Shown piece by piece: positions 51,413 to 60,693 of a DNA stretch of 64,000 nt. How positions within the stretch are numbered: position 1 is the first letter of the stretch; each line of letters begins with the position of its first letter. Source of the DNA: Halobaculum sp. MBLA0143 (GTDB lineage Archaea; Halobacteriota; Halobacteria; Halobacteriales; Haloferacaceae); contig NZ_JBGKAC010000001.1 in assembly GCF_041361465.1 (NCBI RefSeq), forward strand, positions 434,001-498,000, in the 5' to 3' direction. The position numbers and the translations under genes are program-made. The notes under the pieces were generated by a model that saw only the letters and a list, made by a program, of their open reading frames with translations, was not told where the DNA came from and made no database searches.

Positions 51413-52081
51413 CTAGTCCTCTCTCTCCCACCCGAAACCCGCACCGTATCCTCTTCCGTGTTCTCGTACGGTGTGCCTAGTACTGTCGTGAGCTCCCTCG
51501 GATACCTCGTCGCTGCTCTCCCTGGCCGATTCCTTCTGGTTCGTAGATGGGACCGGATCCGTCTCCTCCCGCCCCCGACTCTCGCTTGCCAAGGCGAGTA
51601 CTGGAGCGAAGCACGAGAGAATGAAGGAGAGTCCCGTGAACAGGAGTGCCCAGACGAACGACACCTGTGTAAAAATCTTTAGACTGGCAACTACAGCCAG
51701 GAACGCCGACACAGAGACAAAGAGGAGTGCTAAAAGCACCACGAGAAACAGTAGCTTGTCGTTCTCGGCATCGAACCGGGAAGACGAGTCCATGAACCGA
51801 AACGCGGCGACGATCACAGCGAAGTACAAGACGGCGACCTGCATCAGACGAGGGGCCATTTCGAGCCGTGTGCCAGGTCTGTAACTAGGCGACACTGTCG
51901 GCACGTCCACGTTGAACGAGACCACGAGACTGTTCAGAGACTGCGAGATCGCAGGCACGACGTACAGATCTATGAGGGCGATCGGCACGGATAGTAAAAC
52001 CGACGCAAGAAAGGTGTAGACCAGTAGTCGTACATCGGCCGTACCTGTTCTAGCCTCTCTGTCCTCGCCTTCACTAGTCAT
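51413..52081 (-). CDS. Membrane protein with four helices in a low-GC patch
   Basis: 222 residues. Four hydrophobic segments (about 18-45, 80-98, 110-130, 140-165), a mid loop between first and second, and a long hydrophilic tail rich in Ser, Glu, Arg and His (about 170-222). Codon use is less GC-biased than in the core genome. It could be an accessory envelope protein or the membrane part of a small conflict system; no motif supports either. ATG at 52081; AT-rich sequence upstream. Confidence 0.55.
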   Translation of the reverse strand: MTSEGEDREARTGTADVRLLVYTFLASVLLSVPIALIDLYVVPAISQSLNSLVVSFNVDVPTVSPSYRPGTRLEMAPRLMQVAVLYFAVIVAAFRFMDSSSRFDAENDKLLFLVVLLALLFVSVSAFLAVVASLKIFTQVSFVWALLFTGLSFILSCFAPVLALASESRGREETDPVPSTNQKESARESSDEVSEGAHDSTRHTVREHGRGYGAGFGWERED

Positions 52082-52200
52082 ATTTGTCTTCGTCGTATTG
52101 AGAGACGACTAGCACACCAGTAAGATAGTAACGATCCTCTCCGCCACTCCCACCCCGACTCTAAACGCTTATTTCCCTGCCAGTGCCACTACCGGGCGGA

Positions 52201-52893
52201 ATGAGCGATCTCCCGGAGGAGTTCGACTGCACGATCACGAACTGGGAGTACATCTACGACCTCTGTCGTGAGGTGTCGAACCAGGTGAAGGCGGACAACT
52301 TCGAGCCGGACGTGGTCGTCGCGCTCGCCCGCGGGGGGTGGTTCGCGGGCCGCGTCGTCTGTGACTTCCTGGGACTGAACGACCTGACGAGTCTGAAGAT
52401 GGAACACTACGTCGGGACGGGCGAGAAGTCCGGCGAGCCGACGGTGCGGTACCCGATGCCGGAGGGGAGCGTCGAGGGGAAGGACGTGCTCATCATCGAC
52501 GACATCGCGGACACGGGCGGCTCCATCGAGCGCGCCCACGAGTACGTCACCGACCGCGACGCGGCGGCGGTGCGGACGGCGACCCTCCAGTTGCTCCAGA
52601 CCTCGGAGTTCGAGCCGGAGTTCGTCGGCGAGCGGCTGTCGGAGTGGACCTGGGTCGTCTACCCGTGGAACTTCCTCGAGGACATGGTGGACCTGACCGC
52701 GAGCGTGTTGGAGAAGGGTGACGGCGGACCGTACGGCCGCGAGGAGATCAGGAGTCTGTTGTCGGAACACCACGGAATCGACCGGATGGAGATGGAGATC
52801 GCCCAGCCCGGTCGCCTGGGGGAGGTGTTAGACGAGATGGTCCGCCGAGACGTGGCGGCGGAGGCCGGCGACGGCTACCGGCTCGTCGACTGA
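52201..52893 (+). CDS. PRPP-dependent phosphoribosyltransferase with C-terminal extension
   Basis: 230 residues. Type I PRTase fold: VVVALARGGWFAGRVVCDFLGL (strand-loop near the base site) and the PRPP signature VLIIDDIADTGGS (about 98-110). WVVYPWNF is the C-terminal hood seen in the xanthine/hypoxanthine-type group. The last 55 residues (REEIRSLLSEHHGIDRMEMEIAQPGRLGEVLDEMVRRDVAAE) form a winged-helix-like extension that haloarchaeal members often carry. ATG at 52201. It salvages a purine base or serves as a regulator; the exact base is not clear. Confidence 0.8.
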   Translation: MSDLPEEFDCTITNWEYIYDLCREVSNQVKADNFEPDVVVALARGGWFAGRVVCDFLGLNDLTSLKMEHYVGTGEKSGEPTVRYPMPEGSVEGKDVLIIDDIADTGGSIERAHEYVTDRDAAAVRTATLQLLQTSEFEPEFVGERLSEWTWVVYPWNFLEDMVDLTASVLEKGDGGPYGREEIRSLLSEHHGIDRMEMEIAQPGRLGEVLDEMVRRDVAAEAGDGYRLVD

Positions 52894-52975
52894 CGGCGAC
52901 GCCGCCCGGTGCCGACGACGGTCGTCTCGCGCGCGGTCGGACGGTCGACACCGAGAGCGGCGTGTCCCGCGCCGG

Positions 52976-53509
52976 TCAGGCGTACACGTCGTCGGCTTCG
53001 ACCTCCCGTTCCCGGCGGTACTGATCGACGAACTCCGTCACGTCGAACTCCAGCATCCGTTCTTCGAACGACGAGACGGCGTTCGGGTCGTCGCTGTGGG
53101 AGACGGCGTGTTCCATCAGTTCGACGACCAACTCCACGATCACCTCGTGGAGCCGGCGGGCGTCGAACGTCGACACCCAAAGCATCGTGTAGCCGATCTC
53201 CTGGTCGTCGCTCACGTCGACGACGGCCACCTCGCTCGGGAACTCCTCCAACACGATCCCGAGGAGGTGTGGCGTGCCGAACTCCGGCATCTCCTCGCTG
53301 GTCGTCTCGACAGCCTCTTGAAGCGTCCCGACGAGGAACTCCGGCAGGAATCGGTCGGGGGGGTGAACGTCCGTCACGACGGCGTGGGTCTCTCCGCAGT
53401 CACAGTCGAACTCCCGCATCCCCATGTCGACGTCGCGGAGGCGCAGCGTCTCGCCACACGGGAGGTCCGTCGTCTCCCCACCGCCGCCCGGCACTCGCGG
53501 CTCTGTCAT
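52976..53509 (-). CDS. Conserved haloarchaeal protein (DUF5815-like)
   Basis: 177 residues from ATG at 53509. Features: LPCGETLRLRDVDMGMREFDCDCGETHAVVTDVHPPDRFLPEFLV, where Cys residues (CG, C-x-CG) suggest a zinc or metal knuckle, then helices rich in Glu/Val (VIVELVVELMEHAVSHSDD) and a conserved FDVTEFVDQYRRE near the end. Such proteins are annotated DUF5815 in haloarchaea; I rely on memory of the pattern. Core-genome composition. No known function. Confidence 0.65.
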   Translation of the reverse strand: MTEPRVPGGGGETTDLPCGETLRLRDVDMGMREFDCDCGETHAVVTDVHPPDRFLPEFLVGTLQEAVETTSEEMPEFGTPHLLGIVLEEFPSEVAVVDVSDDQEIGYTMLWVSTFDARRLHEVIVELVVELMEHAVSHSDDPNAVSSFEERMLEFDVTEFVDQYRREREVEADDVYA

Positions 53510-53652
53510 ACTGTCGTCGCCTACGAGTGCGACGGGCATAAAAGCCGAACTTTCCCGCCACCGTGTCGCCTCCGACGAGCGACAGGTCCGTCGGCGCGCC
53601 GACCTGGTCGCGGTTCCACAAGCGACTTACTCCGGCCACGCGCACACGGCGT

Positions 53653-55044
53653 ATGATCGGAATCGTCGGCGGCGGGCTCGCCGGGCTGGCGGCGGCCTAC
53701 CGACTCCAGCAGCACGGTCACGAGGTGACCGTCTACGAGGCTGGCGGGCCGGAGGCGCTCGGTGGACTCGCCCGGACGTACGAGACGAGCGGGGACGACG
53801 TCGAACAGTTCTACCACCACCTCTCGAAGAACGAACAGACGATCGTCGACCTCGCGGGAGAGATCGGCGTCGGCGACGAAGTGGAGTGGCTCGTCGGCAA
53901 GAACGCCTACTACGTCGACGGGACGGTGTACCCGATGGACACGCCGTGGGAGCTGTTGGCGTTCCCGTACTGGAGTCTGTACGACACGTTCCGCCTGGGG
54001 ATGTTGACGCTGGACGTGGACGTGCGCGGCGGGGTGCCCTCTCTCGACACCTACGAGAACCTCACGGACTTCGAGGACCAGACTGCAGTGGAGTTCGCCC
54101 GCGAGCACACCACGGACAACGTGTACGAGACGTTCTTCGACCCCCTGCTGGAGGCGAAGTTCGGGTCGCTCAAAGAGGAGGTGAGCGCGGCCTGGCTGTT
54201 GGGCCGGATCAAGTTCCGCGGCGAGCGGGACCTGTTGCGCGGGGAGATCCTGGGTTACTTCCAGGGTGGGTTCCGGACGTTCCTCGACGCCTTGGTCGAC
54301 GCGGTGGGACGCGAGAACATCGTCACTCGTGCGCGCGTGAACGACCTCCACACGGCGGACGGCGCGGTCGAGGCGCTCACGGTCGAGCGGGCCACCGAGC
54401 CGGTCGCGGCCGACGGCGCCGGCGAGGCGACCGAGGGGGCCGGCGAGACGGAACCGCCGGCGACGGAGACGGTCACGGAGTCCGTCGACGACGTGGTCGT
54501 GGCGGCGATGCCGAACGTCCTGGAGGAGCTGACGGGCTACCCCTGTGACGTGCAGTTCCAGGCGTCGGTGTGTGCGGTCGTCACCCTGTCGGAGGGGGTG
54601 ACGGACACCTACTGGCTCAACGTCGCCGACGACGCGCCGTTCGGGGCGTTGATCGAACACACCAACTTCGTCCCGCCCGAACGGTACGGCGGCGACCACC
54701 TGTTGTACCTCGCCAGCTACGTGCAGGAGGAGTCGGAGTGGCTGTGGCAGGCGGACGACGACGAGGTGGAAGAACGGTGGCTGTCGGGGGTCGAGGAGCT
54801 GTTCCCCGGGTTCGACCGGTCGACGGTGGAGTCGTTCCGGTTGGCCCGCGCGCCGCGGGCGGCCCCGGTGTACGAGTGTGGCTACCTCGACTTGGTCGTC
54901 CCGTACGACCTCGCGGACGATGTCGCGGACGGGCTCTACTACGCCGGGATGGCGAGCGAGGCGCAGTACCCGGAGCGGTCGACGAACGGCGCCGTGCTCG
55001 CCGGCTACGAGTGTGCAGACCGGATCGACGAACGGCGGAACTGA
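53653..55044 (+). CDS. FAD-dependent amine-oxidase-like oxidoreductase (protoporphyrinogen-oxidase/desaturase type)
   Basis: 463 residues. The N-terminal dinucleotide motif IGIVGGGLAGLAAAYRLQQHGHEVTVYEA is complete, followed by LGGLARTYE (FAD pyrophosphate loop). Mid-region HHLSKNEQTIVDLAGEIG and FYHHL fit the 'NAD(P)/FAD-dependent oxidoreductase' family near HemY/CrtI; the C-terminal YYAGMASEAQYPERSTNGAVLAG is the FAD-closing motif. A low-complexity insert (GAGEATEGAGETEPPATET) interrupts the middle. Substrate unknown; in other genomes this type lies near glycan or lipid synthesis genes. ATG at 53653. Confidence 0.8.
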   Translation: MIGIVGGGLAGLAAAYRLQQHGHEVTVYEAGGPEALGGLARTYETSGDDVEQFYHHLSKNEQTIVDLAGEIGVGDEVEWLVGKNAYYVDGTVYPMDTPWELLAFPYWSLYDTFRLGMLTLDVDVRGGVPSLDTYENLTDFEDQTAVEFAREHTTDNVYETFFDPLLEAKFGSLKEEVSAAWLLGRIKFRGERDLLRGEILGYFQGGFRTFLDALVDAVGRENIVTRARVNDLHTADGAVEALTVERATEPVAADGAGEATEGAGETEPPATETVTESVDDVVVAAMPNVLEELTGYPCDVQFQASVCAVVTLSEGVTDTYWLNVADDAPFGALIEHTNFVPPERYGGDHLLYLASYVQEESEWLWQADDDEVEERWLSGVEELFPGFDRSTVESFRLARAPRAAPVYECGYLDLVVPYDLADDVADGLYYAGMASEAQYPERSTNGAVLAGYECADRIDERRN

Positions 55045-55120
55045 CGGGAGCCGGTCGCTCTCGCCGAGCTCCACCGCAGACACCCAGACGACTCTTGCCG
55101 ACGGAGACCGTAGTCTGTTC

Positions 55121-55870
55121 GTGTCACAGCAACTCGGCGAGGCGGTCTGGCGGATCGAGGGGTCGGCGGCCAACGTGTTCCTGACGGTCGACCACGCGGC
55201 TCCAGTCGACGAGGACGACGCCGTCCGGACCGGCGACGACGGGCCGACCGGGGCCCTGGTGTTGGTGGACGCCGGGACACCCGGCGACGCCGACACGATC
55301 CGGCGCGGGGTCGAGTCGGCCGGGTTCGCCGTCGGGGACGTGTCTCGGGTGTTGCTCACACACTACGACTACGACCACGTCGGCGCGCTGTCGAAACTGG
55401 ACGAGCTGTCGGCGACCGTCTACGCCCACGAGCCGGACGCCTCGTTTCTGGACGGGAGCGACAGCCCGGGGCTGTGGCCACACAAGGCGTTGCTCCAACG
55501 GGCGACGGCGCGGTTCCTCGACACGCCGGGGCTGTCCGTCGAGCGGGTGCGCGACGGGGACACGGTCGGGAGCTACACCGCCTACCACACCCCCGGCCAC
55601 GGGCCGGGGCACCTCGCGTGGGTGAGTGAGACGGCACGGACGGCGTTCCTCGGCGATCTGGTGCGGGAGTCCGGCGGGCAGCTGTCGCCGTCCCCGTGGC
55701 TCGTCAGCTACGACACGGACGCGGTCCGGGACAGCGTCGGGGAGTTGGCCCGGCGGGCACCGTCGTTCGACACGGCCGGGGTCGGCCACGGCGCGCCGTT
55801 GTCGTCGGACGCAGACGAGGCGCTCGCGGCGCTGGCGACGGAGCTATCGAATTCACCACACTCCGAGTGA
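55121..55870 (+). CDS. Metallo-beta-lactamase fold hydrolase
   Basis: 249 residues from GTG at 55121 (MSQQLGEAVWRIEGSAANVFL). The di-metal motif LLTHYDYDHVGAL (H-x-D-x-D-H), the later GHGPGHL and FLGDLV (third and fourth ligand positions), and a final GVGHGAPL give the MBL fold of glyoxalase-II-like hydrolases; note TYAHEPDA instead of the usual His. It starts 76 bases after the oxidoreductase and may be co-transcribed. Substrate unknown. Confidence 0.8.
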   Translation: MSQQLGEAVWRIEGSAANVFLTVDHAAPVDEDDAVRTGDDGPTGALVLVDAGTPGDADTIRRGVESAGFAVGDVSRVLLTHYDYDHVGALSKLDELSATVYAHEPDASFLDGSDSPGLWPHKALLQRATARFLDTPGLSVERVRDGDTVGSYTAYHTPGHGPGHLAWVSETARTAFLGDLVRESGGQLSPSPWLVSYDTDAVRDSVGELARRAPSFDTAGVGHGAPLSSDADEALAALATELSNSPHSE

Positions 55871-55898
55871 ATCACGGACGGCACCGAGAAGATACATC

Positions 55899-55949
55899 CA
55901 GCCTGTGGTGTGAGAAACGCTCCCGAACTGTTTTATCACAGCCTGTGGT
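55899..55949 (+). promoter_or_regulatory. Operator-like palindrome and promoter of the HTH regulator
   Basis: CAGCCTGTGGT occurs twice, at 55899-55909 and 55939-55949, 40 bp apart. The second lies in a perfect 11-base palindrome CACAG-C-CTGTG (55937-55947), immediately after a TATA-like TTTTATC (55931-55937) and about ten bases before the ATG. Binding there would block transcription start, so negative autoregulation by the encoded regulator is likely. Confidence 0.5.
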
Positions 55950-55959
55950 ACGTATCCGT

Positions 55960-56619
55960 ATGTCGGAGCCGATGCCGTCGGAGCCGGACGACTCCGGCCG
56001 AGACGGGGAGCCACCGGAGACCGACGGTGGCGTCGTCCGCCAGTCTCCCGGCGGGGTCGTCGGCGAGGAGACGGCCGGTGAGCCGGACACGTCTGCCCGG
56101 ATCTGTTGGCTCGACGACGACGACGCCGAGGACGTGATCTGTGCGTTGTCGTCGGACACTGCGCGGTCGATTCTCTCGGCGATCCACGAGCGCGACCGGA
56201 CGGCCTCTGAACTGGCGGAGGCGGCCGACACCTCCGTCCAGAACGTTCGTCACCACCTCGACAACCTCTCGCAGGCGGGGCTGGCAGAGGTAACTGACAC
56301 GCGGTACTCCGTCAAGGGCCGCGAGATGGACGTGTACGGTCCGCCCGAAGAGCAGACGGTCGTCGCCGTCGGCCGGGAGTCGGAGTCGACCTCGCTGTTC
56401 GACTCGCTGCGCGACCTCCTCGGTGGACTGGCGGCGCTGGGTGGCGTGAGCCTGTTGATCCAGGCGTGGGCGACCCGGACCCCGACGGGTGCGTCGCGGG
56501 TGCCCGACGCCGTCGGCGCGCCGGCGACCGGGGCCGGGCTCCCGCCGGGGCTGCTCGTGTTGCTCGGCGGGCTCGCGTTGTTGACCGGAGTCGCGGTCGT
56601 CGCTCGGCTGTCGGCGTAG
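55960..56619 (+). CDS. Membrane-anchored ArsR-type HTH regulator
   Basis: 219 residues. Disordered acidic N-terminus (1-50), then an ArsR-like winged helix (ICALSSDTARSILSAIHERDRTASELAEAADTSVQNVRHHLDNLSQAGLAEVTDTRYSVKGREMDVYG) and, after a linker, two C-terminal hydrophobic helices (about 145-165 and 192-215), so it may sit on the membrane. Its stop abuts the start of the subtilisin-like gene. This pairing suggests regulation coupled to an envelope process. Operator repeats precede the ATG. Confidence 0.75.
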   Translation: MSEPMPSEPDDSGRDGEPPETDGGVVRQSPGGVVGEETAGEPDTSARICWLDDDDAEDVICALSSDTARSILSAIHERDRTASELAEAADTSVQNVRHHLDNLSQAGLAEVTDTRYSVKGREMDVYGPPEEQTVVAVGRESESTSLFDSLRDLLGGLAALGGVSLLIQAWATRTPTGASRVPDAVGAPATGAGLPPGLLVLLGGLALLTGVAVVARLSA

Positions 56620-57978
56620 GTGGTGATCGTGATCGGGGCAGACCGTGGGACGGCCGGCGGCTCGGGGTCGCGCCGTCGCGCGTACCTCGCGGTCGTGTTG
56701 CTCGTGGCCGTGACGACCAGCGGCGCGGGCGTCGCGAGCCCCGGCGGGCTCGGTGGGCTCCCGGGCGCGACCGTCGTCGGCGGGGAGTCGGCGGCGGCCG
56801 TGGCCGCGGCCCAGGGGGACGACCCGGTTCGGGTCGGCGTGATCGGCAGCGCGTTCGCTCCCGAACGGGGTGCCGTCGCACAGCGGGTGGTCGCACAGCA
56901 CGATGTCGGCGGCGGTCTCGGCTGGGGCCGGCCGACCGCCCACGACACGGCCGTCGCGGAGGTGGTGGCCGAACGGTCGCCGTCGGCGGCGCTGTACCTC
57001 GCTGGCGTCGGGAGTCGACCGACGGCCGACCGCTACGCGGCCGCCGTGGAGTGGCTCCTGGAGCGTGAGGTCGACGTGATCGTAGACGCAGGGAGCTACT
57101 TCCCGCGGACGGCCGCGGGGCTGGAACGGTTCGAGGCGGCCGCACGGTCTGTGTCGGCCGCCGGCGCCGTCTTCGTCACGTCGGCGGGCAACTACGCCGA
57201 CCGCCACTGGCGCGGGAGCACGCCCGCCGACGACTGGGTGCAGTTCCGAACGGGCGTGACCCGGAACCGACTCGCGGCGACGGACGGTCGGGTCGCCGGT
57301 CCGGTGACGCTCCGGCTGTACTGGCAGGGGGAGGCGGACTACGACCTGTACCTCTACCGCGATGTCACCGACGGCCCGGACCACCTGGTCGCTCGCTCCG
57401 TCCGCGAGACCGGAACGGCGGAGGCGATCGACACACAGGTACGGCCGGGCGACTACTACGTCCGTGTGCACGCAGACGAGGGGACGGCACCGGTCGACCT
57501 GTTCGCCGCTCGCCACGACCTCACACACGCCGCCGGGGGCGGCGGGACGCTCCCCCCGGCGACGGCGCCCGGGGTGGTCTCGGTCGGGGCGGTGACGAAC
57601 GGTGGGACGGTGGCGTCGTACTCCGGCGACGGCGACGTGAGCGCCGTGGACACGGTCGTGACCGACGCCGCGGGGGAGTTCCGCGGCACCTCGGCGGCCA
57701 CGCCGGTCGTCGCCGGGACGGTGACGGAGGTGGTCGCCACCACCGACGGCAGACTCTCGCCCGGCGAGGTGGAGACGATCATCCGGGAGACTGCAGACGG
57801 GGAGTACCGACAGCTCGATCCGGACGCCGCGCTGGCGCGTGCCAACCGGGTCGGCAACTGGAGCCGGCCGTCGCGTCGAACCGGCAGTCGTGACACTGCC
57901 TCGACGGGGGCGGACGGCGACGAGACGGACGGCAACGACACCGGCAACGAGACGGACGGCACGAACGAGGCCGACTGA
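56620..57978 (+). CDS. Secreted subtilisin-like (S8) protein with degenerate triad
   Basis: 452 residues. An N-terminal signal/anchor (YLAVVLLVAVTTSGAGVAS) leads into an S8-like fold: strand VRVGVIGSAF where active enzymes read V-x-V-I-D-S-G, HDTAVAEVVAE (His position; HGT in classical enzymes), VFVTSAGNYAD (oxyanion Asn) and GTSAATPVVAGTV (catalytic Ser). The Asp appears replaced by Gly. A pre-peptidase C-terminal-like beta domain (GPVTLRLYWQGEADYDLYLYRD, PGDYYVRVHADEG) is inserted before the Ser motif. The acidic Asn/Asp/Thr tail has NDT and NET sequons. GTG start directly follows the regulator's stop. Likely a pseudoprotease or an enzyme with an altered triad. Confidence 0.7.
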   Translation: MVIVIGADRGTAGGSGSRRRAYLAVVLLVAVTTSGAGVASPGGLGGLPGATVVGGESAAAVAAAQGDDPVRVGVIGSAFAPERGAVAQRVVAQHDVGGGLGWGRPTAHDTAVAEVVAERSPSAALYLAGVGSRPTADRYAAAVEWLLEREVDVIVDAGSYFPRTAAGLERFEAAARSVSAAGAVFVTSAGNYADRHWRGSTPADDWVQFRTGVTRNRLAATDGRVAGPVTLRLYWQGEADYDLYLYRDVTDGPDHLVARSVRETGTAEAIDTQVRPGDYYVRVHADEGTAPVDLFAARHDLTHAAGGGGTLPPATAPGVVSVGAVTNGGTVASYSGDGDVSAVDTVVTDAAGEFRGTSAATPVVAGTVTEVVATTDGRLSPGEVETIIRETADGEYRQLDPDAALARANRVGNWSRPSRRTGSRDTASTGADGDETDGNDTGNETDGTNEAD

Positions 57979-57979
57979 C

Positions 57980-58375
57980 GTGGTACTCCGTTCACTGGAC
58001 GACCGCGAACTGACGGCCCGTGTCGGGGAGTACTGGGACTGGATCGCCGTCGCTCTGTTCCTGCTGACGACGGTGGACCTGTTGACGACGTTGTTGGCGG
58101 CCGCGGCCGTCGGCGTCGCCTACGAGGGGAACCCGTTGGTGCGGTGGTTGTTGCGTCGGTCGCTGCCGGCGTTGGTGGCGGTGAACCTCCTGGCGGTCGC
58201 GGCCGGCGCCGTCGGCTTCCGGGCGGTCGTCGCCACGCTCCGCCGGACGCCGCCGCGGATCCGGCCGTACTACGCGCTCGTCGTCGAGGTCTGGCTCGGA
58301 CTGTTGGTCGCCGCCGGGCTGTCCGTGTTCGCCAACAACGTCTCGGTGATCCTGTTGGGCCGGAGTCTGCTGTGA
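57980..58375 (+). CDS. Four-helix membrane protein (DUF5658-like)
   Basis: 131 residues from GTG at 57980, one base after the stop of the subtilisin-like gene. Hydrophobic helices at about 18-45, 58-80, 88-105 and 108-128. AYEGNPLVRWLLRRS matches the 'E-G-N-P' signature of small haloarchaeal membrane proteins annotated DUF5658. Tight linkage with the protease-like gene and the membrane HTH regulator suggests a three-gene envelope module. Confidence 0.6.
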   Translation: MVLRSLDDRELTARVGEYWDWIAVALFLLTTVDLLTTLLAAAAVGVAYEGNPLVRWLLRRSLPALVAVNLLAVAAGAVGFRAVVATLRRTPPRIRPYYALVVEVWLGLLVAAGLSVFANNVSVILLGRSLL

Positions 58376-58435
58376 CCGGCTGCGTTCCGACGGTTCGACG
58401 GCCTTAAGAGGCTCGTGACCGACTCCTGGAACGAG

Positions 58436-58496
58436 ACAGGCAAACGCCTGTTTCACTGACCCGTAGGAGCGTTCCTGCGTACTACGGAGGTGAAAG
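58436..58496 (+). promoter_or_regulatory. Structured leader of the L1-L10-L12 operon, with strong Shine-Dalgarno
   Basis: Upstream of rpl1 lies a perfect hairpin ACAGGC-aaac-GCCTGT (58436-58451), a second short stem AGGA/TCCT (58464-58475), and GGAGGTGA (58486-58493) four bases before the ATG, an unusually strong ribosome-binding site for this genome. In haloarchaea and methanogens protein L1 represses its own mRNA by binding a structure that mimics its 23S rRNA site; the leader fits that role. Structures are seen; the L1 binding is inferred. Confidence 0.6.
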
Positions 58497-59135
58497 ATGG
58501 CAAATTCGATAGAAGACGCAGTCTCCCAGGCGCTCGAGGAGGCCCCCGGTCGCAACTTCACCGAGACCGTGGACCTCGCAGTCAACTTGCGCGATCTGGA
58601 TCTTAACGACCCGTCGAACCGTGTCGACGAGGAGGTCGTCCTGCCGGCCGGAACCGGCCAGGAGACCTCTATCGTCGTCATTGCGGAGGGCGAGACAGCC
58701 CTCCGTGCAGAAGACGTCGCCGACGAAGTGCTGTCCGGTGACGACCTCGGTGACCTCGCCGACGACGAGGACGAGGCGAAGGACCTGGCGGAGGAGACGG
58801 ACTTCTTCGTCGCCGAAGAGGCGCTGATGCAGGACGTGGCCTCGAACCTCGGTCGAATCCTCGGCCCTCGTGGGAAGATGCCGACCCCGTTGGGCGTAGA
58901 CGAGGACGTCGTCGAGACGGTCAACCGGATGACCAACACCGTCCAGTTGCGGTCCGGCGACCGCCGAACCTTCCACACCCGCGTCGGTGCGGAAGACATG
59001 TCCGCGGACGAAGTGGGAGAGAACATCGACGTGATCATGCGCCGGCTGGAGGCGGACCTGGAGAAGGGGCCGCTCAACATCGACACCGTCTACGTCAAGA
59101 CGACGATGGGGCCGGCGGTGGAGGTGCCCGCATGA
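58497..59135 (+). CDS. rpl1: 50S ribosomal protein L1
   Basis: 212 residues, normal for archaeal L1. Forms the L1 stalk that helps release deacylated tRNA. Characteristic regions: [21 protein letters not shown] near the N-terminus, [15 protein letters not shown] (rRNA-binding loop) and the C-terminal [18 protein letters not shown]. Its stop overlaps the L10 start by four bases (ATGA). Preceded by a structured leader likely used for autoregulation. L11 is not upstream here. Confidence 0.96.
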   Translation: MANSIEDAVSQALEEAPGRNFTETVDLAVNLRDLDLNDPSNRVDEEVVLPAGTGQETSIVVIAEGETALRAEDVADEVLSGDDLGDLADDEDEAKDLAEETDFFVAEEALMQDVASNLGRILGPRGKMPTPLGVDEDVVETVNRMTNTVQLRSGDRRTFHTRVGAEDMSADEVGENIDVIMRRLEADLEKGPLNIDTVYVKTTMGPAVEVPA

Positions 59136-60196
59136 GCGACGCAGACACCAGCCACAAGACCGCGAACGTCCCGCAGTGGAAGCGCGAGGAGGTGGACGAA
59201 CTCGTCGAGTTCGTCGACTCGTACGACGCGGTCGGCGTGGTGGATCTCACGGGGATCCCCTCCCGGCAGCTCCAGGACATGCGCCGTGAGCTCCACGGCC
59301 AGGCGTCGCTGCGGATGAGTCGGAACACGCTCACCGTGCGCGCCTTGGAGGAGGTCGGCGACGGAGTCGCCGACCTCACGGAGGAGATGACCGGCCACGT
59401 CGGACTGATCGGGACGAACGACAACCCGTTCGGCCTGTACAAGCAGCTGGAGGCGTCGAAGACCTCGGCACCCATCGGTGCCGGCGAGGTCGCCCCCAGC
59501 GAGGTCGTCATCCCGGAGGGGGACACGGGGGTCGACCCCGGTCCGTTCGTCGGTGAGCTCCAACAGGTGGGCGCAGACGCGCGCATCCAGGAGGGGTCGA
59601 TCCAGGTGTTGTCGGACTCCGTCGTCGCCGAGCCCGGCGACGAGGTGAGCGCCGACCTCGCCAACGTGCTCGGAGAGCTCGGTATCGAGCCGAAGGAGGT
59701 CGGACTCGACCTCCGTGCCGTCGTCGCCGACGGCGTCGTGTTCGAGCCGGACGACCTGGCGATCGACGTCGACGAGTACCGCGCGGACGTCGAGGCGGCG
59801 GCCGCCGGCGCTCGGAACCTCTCGATCAACGCCGCAGTCCCGACCGCCCGGACGGCCGGCGCGCTGCTCGGGAAGGCGGCCGGCGAGGCGAAGAGTCTCG
59901 GGCTGTTCGCGGCCGTGGAAGACGAGGACCTGATGCCGGACCTCGTCGCCAAGGCCGACTCGCAGGTCCGTGCACTCGCCGCCGAGATCGACGACGAGGA
60001 GGCGCTTCCGGAGGAACTGCGCGGTGTCGAGCCCGCAGCCGCCGAGCCGGACGACACGGAGTCCGAGCCGGACGCGGAGCCGGACGCCGAGGAGACGGCA
60101 GACGAAGACGCACAGGAGACGGCAGACGACGCCGAGGAAGACGACACCGACGACGACGACGGTGCTGCCGGACTCGGCGACATGTTCGGAGACTAA
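59132..60196 (+). CDS. rpl10: 50S ribosomal protein L10 (acidic stalk protein P0)
   Basis: 354 residues. The base of the lateral stalk. The N-terminal rRNA-binding domain ([46 protein letters not shown]) and P0 core ([17 protein letters not shown]) are typical; the C-terminal 60 residues are a Glu/Asp/Ala-rich hinge ending [10 protein letters not shown], the tip shared with L12 that recruits translation factors. Start is coupled to rpl1 by ATGA; L12 follows after 15 bases. Confidence 0.96.
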   Translation: MSDADTSHKTANVPQWKREEVDELVEFVDSYDAVGVVDLTGIPSRQLQDMRRELHGQASLRMSRNTLTVRALEEVGDGVADLTEEMTGHVGLIGTNDNPFGLYKQLEASKTSAPIGAGEVAPSEVVIPEGDTGVDPGPFVGELQQVGADARIQEGSIQVLSDSVVAEPGDEVSADLANVLGELGIEPKEVGLDLRAVVADGVVFEPDDLAIDVDEYRADVEAAAAGARNLSINAAVPTARTAGALLGKAAGEAKSLGLFAAVEDEDLMPDLVAKADSQVRALAAEIDDEEALPEELRGVEPAAAEPDDTESEPDAEPDAEETADEDAQETADDAEEDDTDDDDGAAGLGDMFGD

Positions 60197-60211
60197 CAAC
60201 GGAGGACAAAG

Positions 60212-60568
60212 ATGGAGTACGTCTACGCAGCACTCATCCTGAACGAGGCGGGCGCAGAGATCGCAGAAGACAACGTGACCGAGGTCCTGGAGGCCGCGGG
60301 CGTCGACGTGGAGGAGTCCCGCGTCAAGGCGCTGACCGCAGCCCTGGAGGACGTCGACATCGAGGAGGCCGTCGAGACGGCCGCCGCGGCCCCGGCAGCC
60401 GGCGCAGCCCCGGCTGGCGGCGCCGACGCCGACGAGGCCGACGAGGCAGAAGACGACGCCGAAGAGGAGGCCGACGAGGCCGACGAGGCCGAGGAAGCCG
60501 CCGACGAGGCGGACGACGACGACGACGACGACGCCGCGGGCGAGGGCCTGGGCGAGCTGTTCGGCTGA
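60212..60568 (+). CDS. rpl12: 50S ribosomal protein L12 (P1-type stalk protein)
   Basis: 118 residues. [54 protein letters not shown] is the dimerisation domain that binds L10; an Ala/Gly hinge and a long Glu/Asp/Ala run follow, ending GEGLGELFG, the factor-binding tip. GGAGGACAAAG just before the ATG gives a clear ribosome-binding site, as for rpl1. Completes the L1-L10-L12 operon. Confidence 0.96.
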   Translation: MEYVYAALILNEAGAEIAEDNVTEVLEAAGVDVEESRVKALTAALEDVDIEEAVETAAAAPAAGAAPAGGADADEADEAEDDAEEEADEADEAEEAADEADDDDDDDAAGEGLGELFG

Positions 60569-60693
60569 TCGGCGGCGACGAACCACCAGTCGCGGTCGCG
60601 GTCACGACTTCTTTCGACGCGACTCTCCAGTGACGCCGCTCCCCAGCGACACGCCCCCCAACGTTCAAATCCTGGCGGGCGACCACACCCCCG

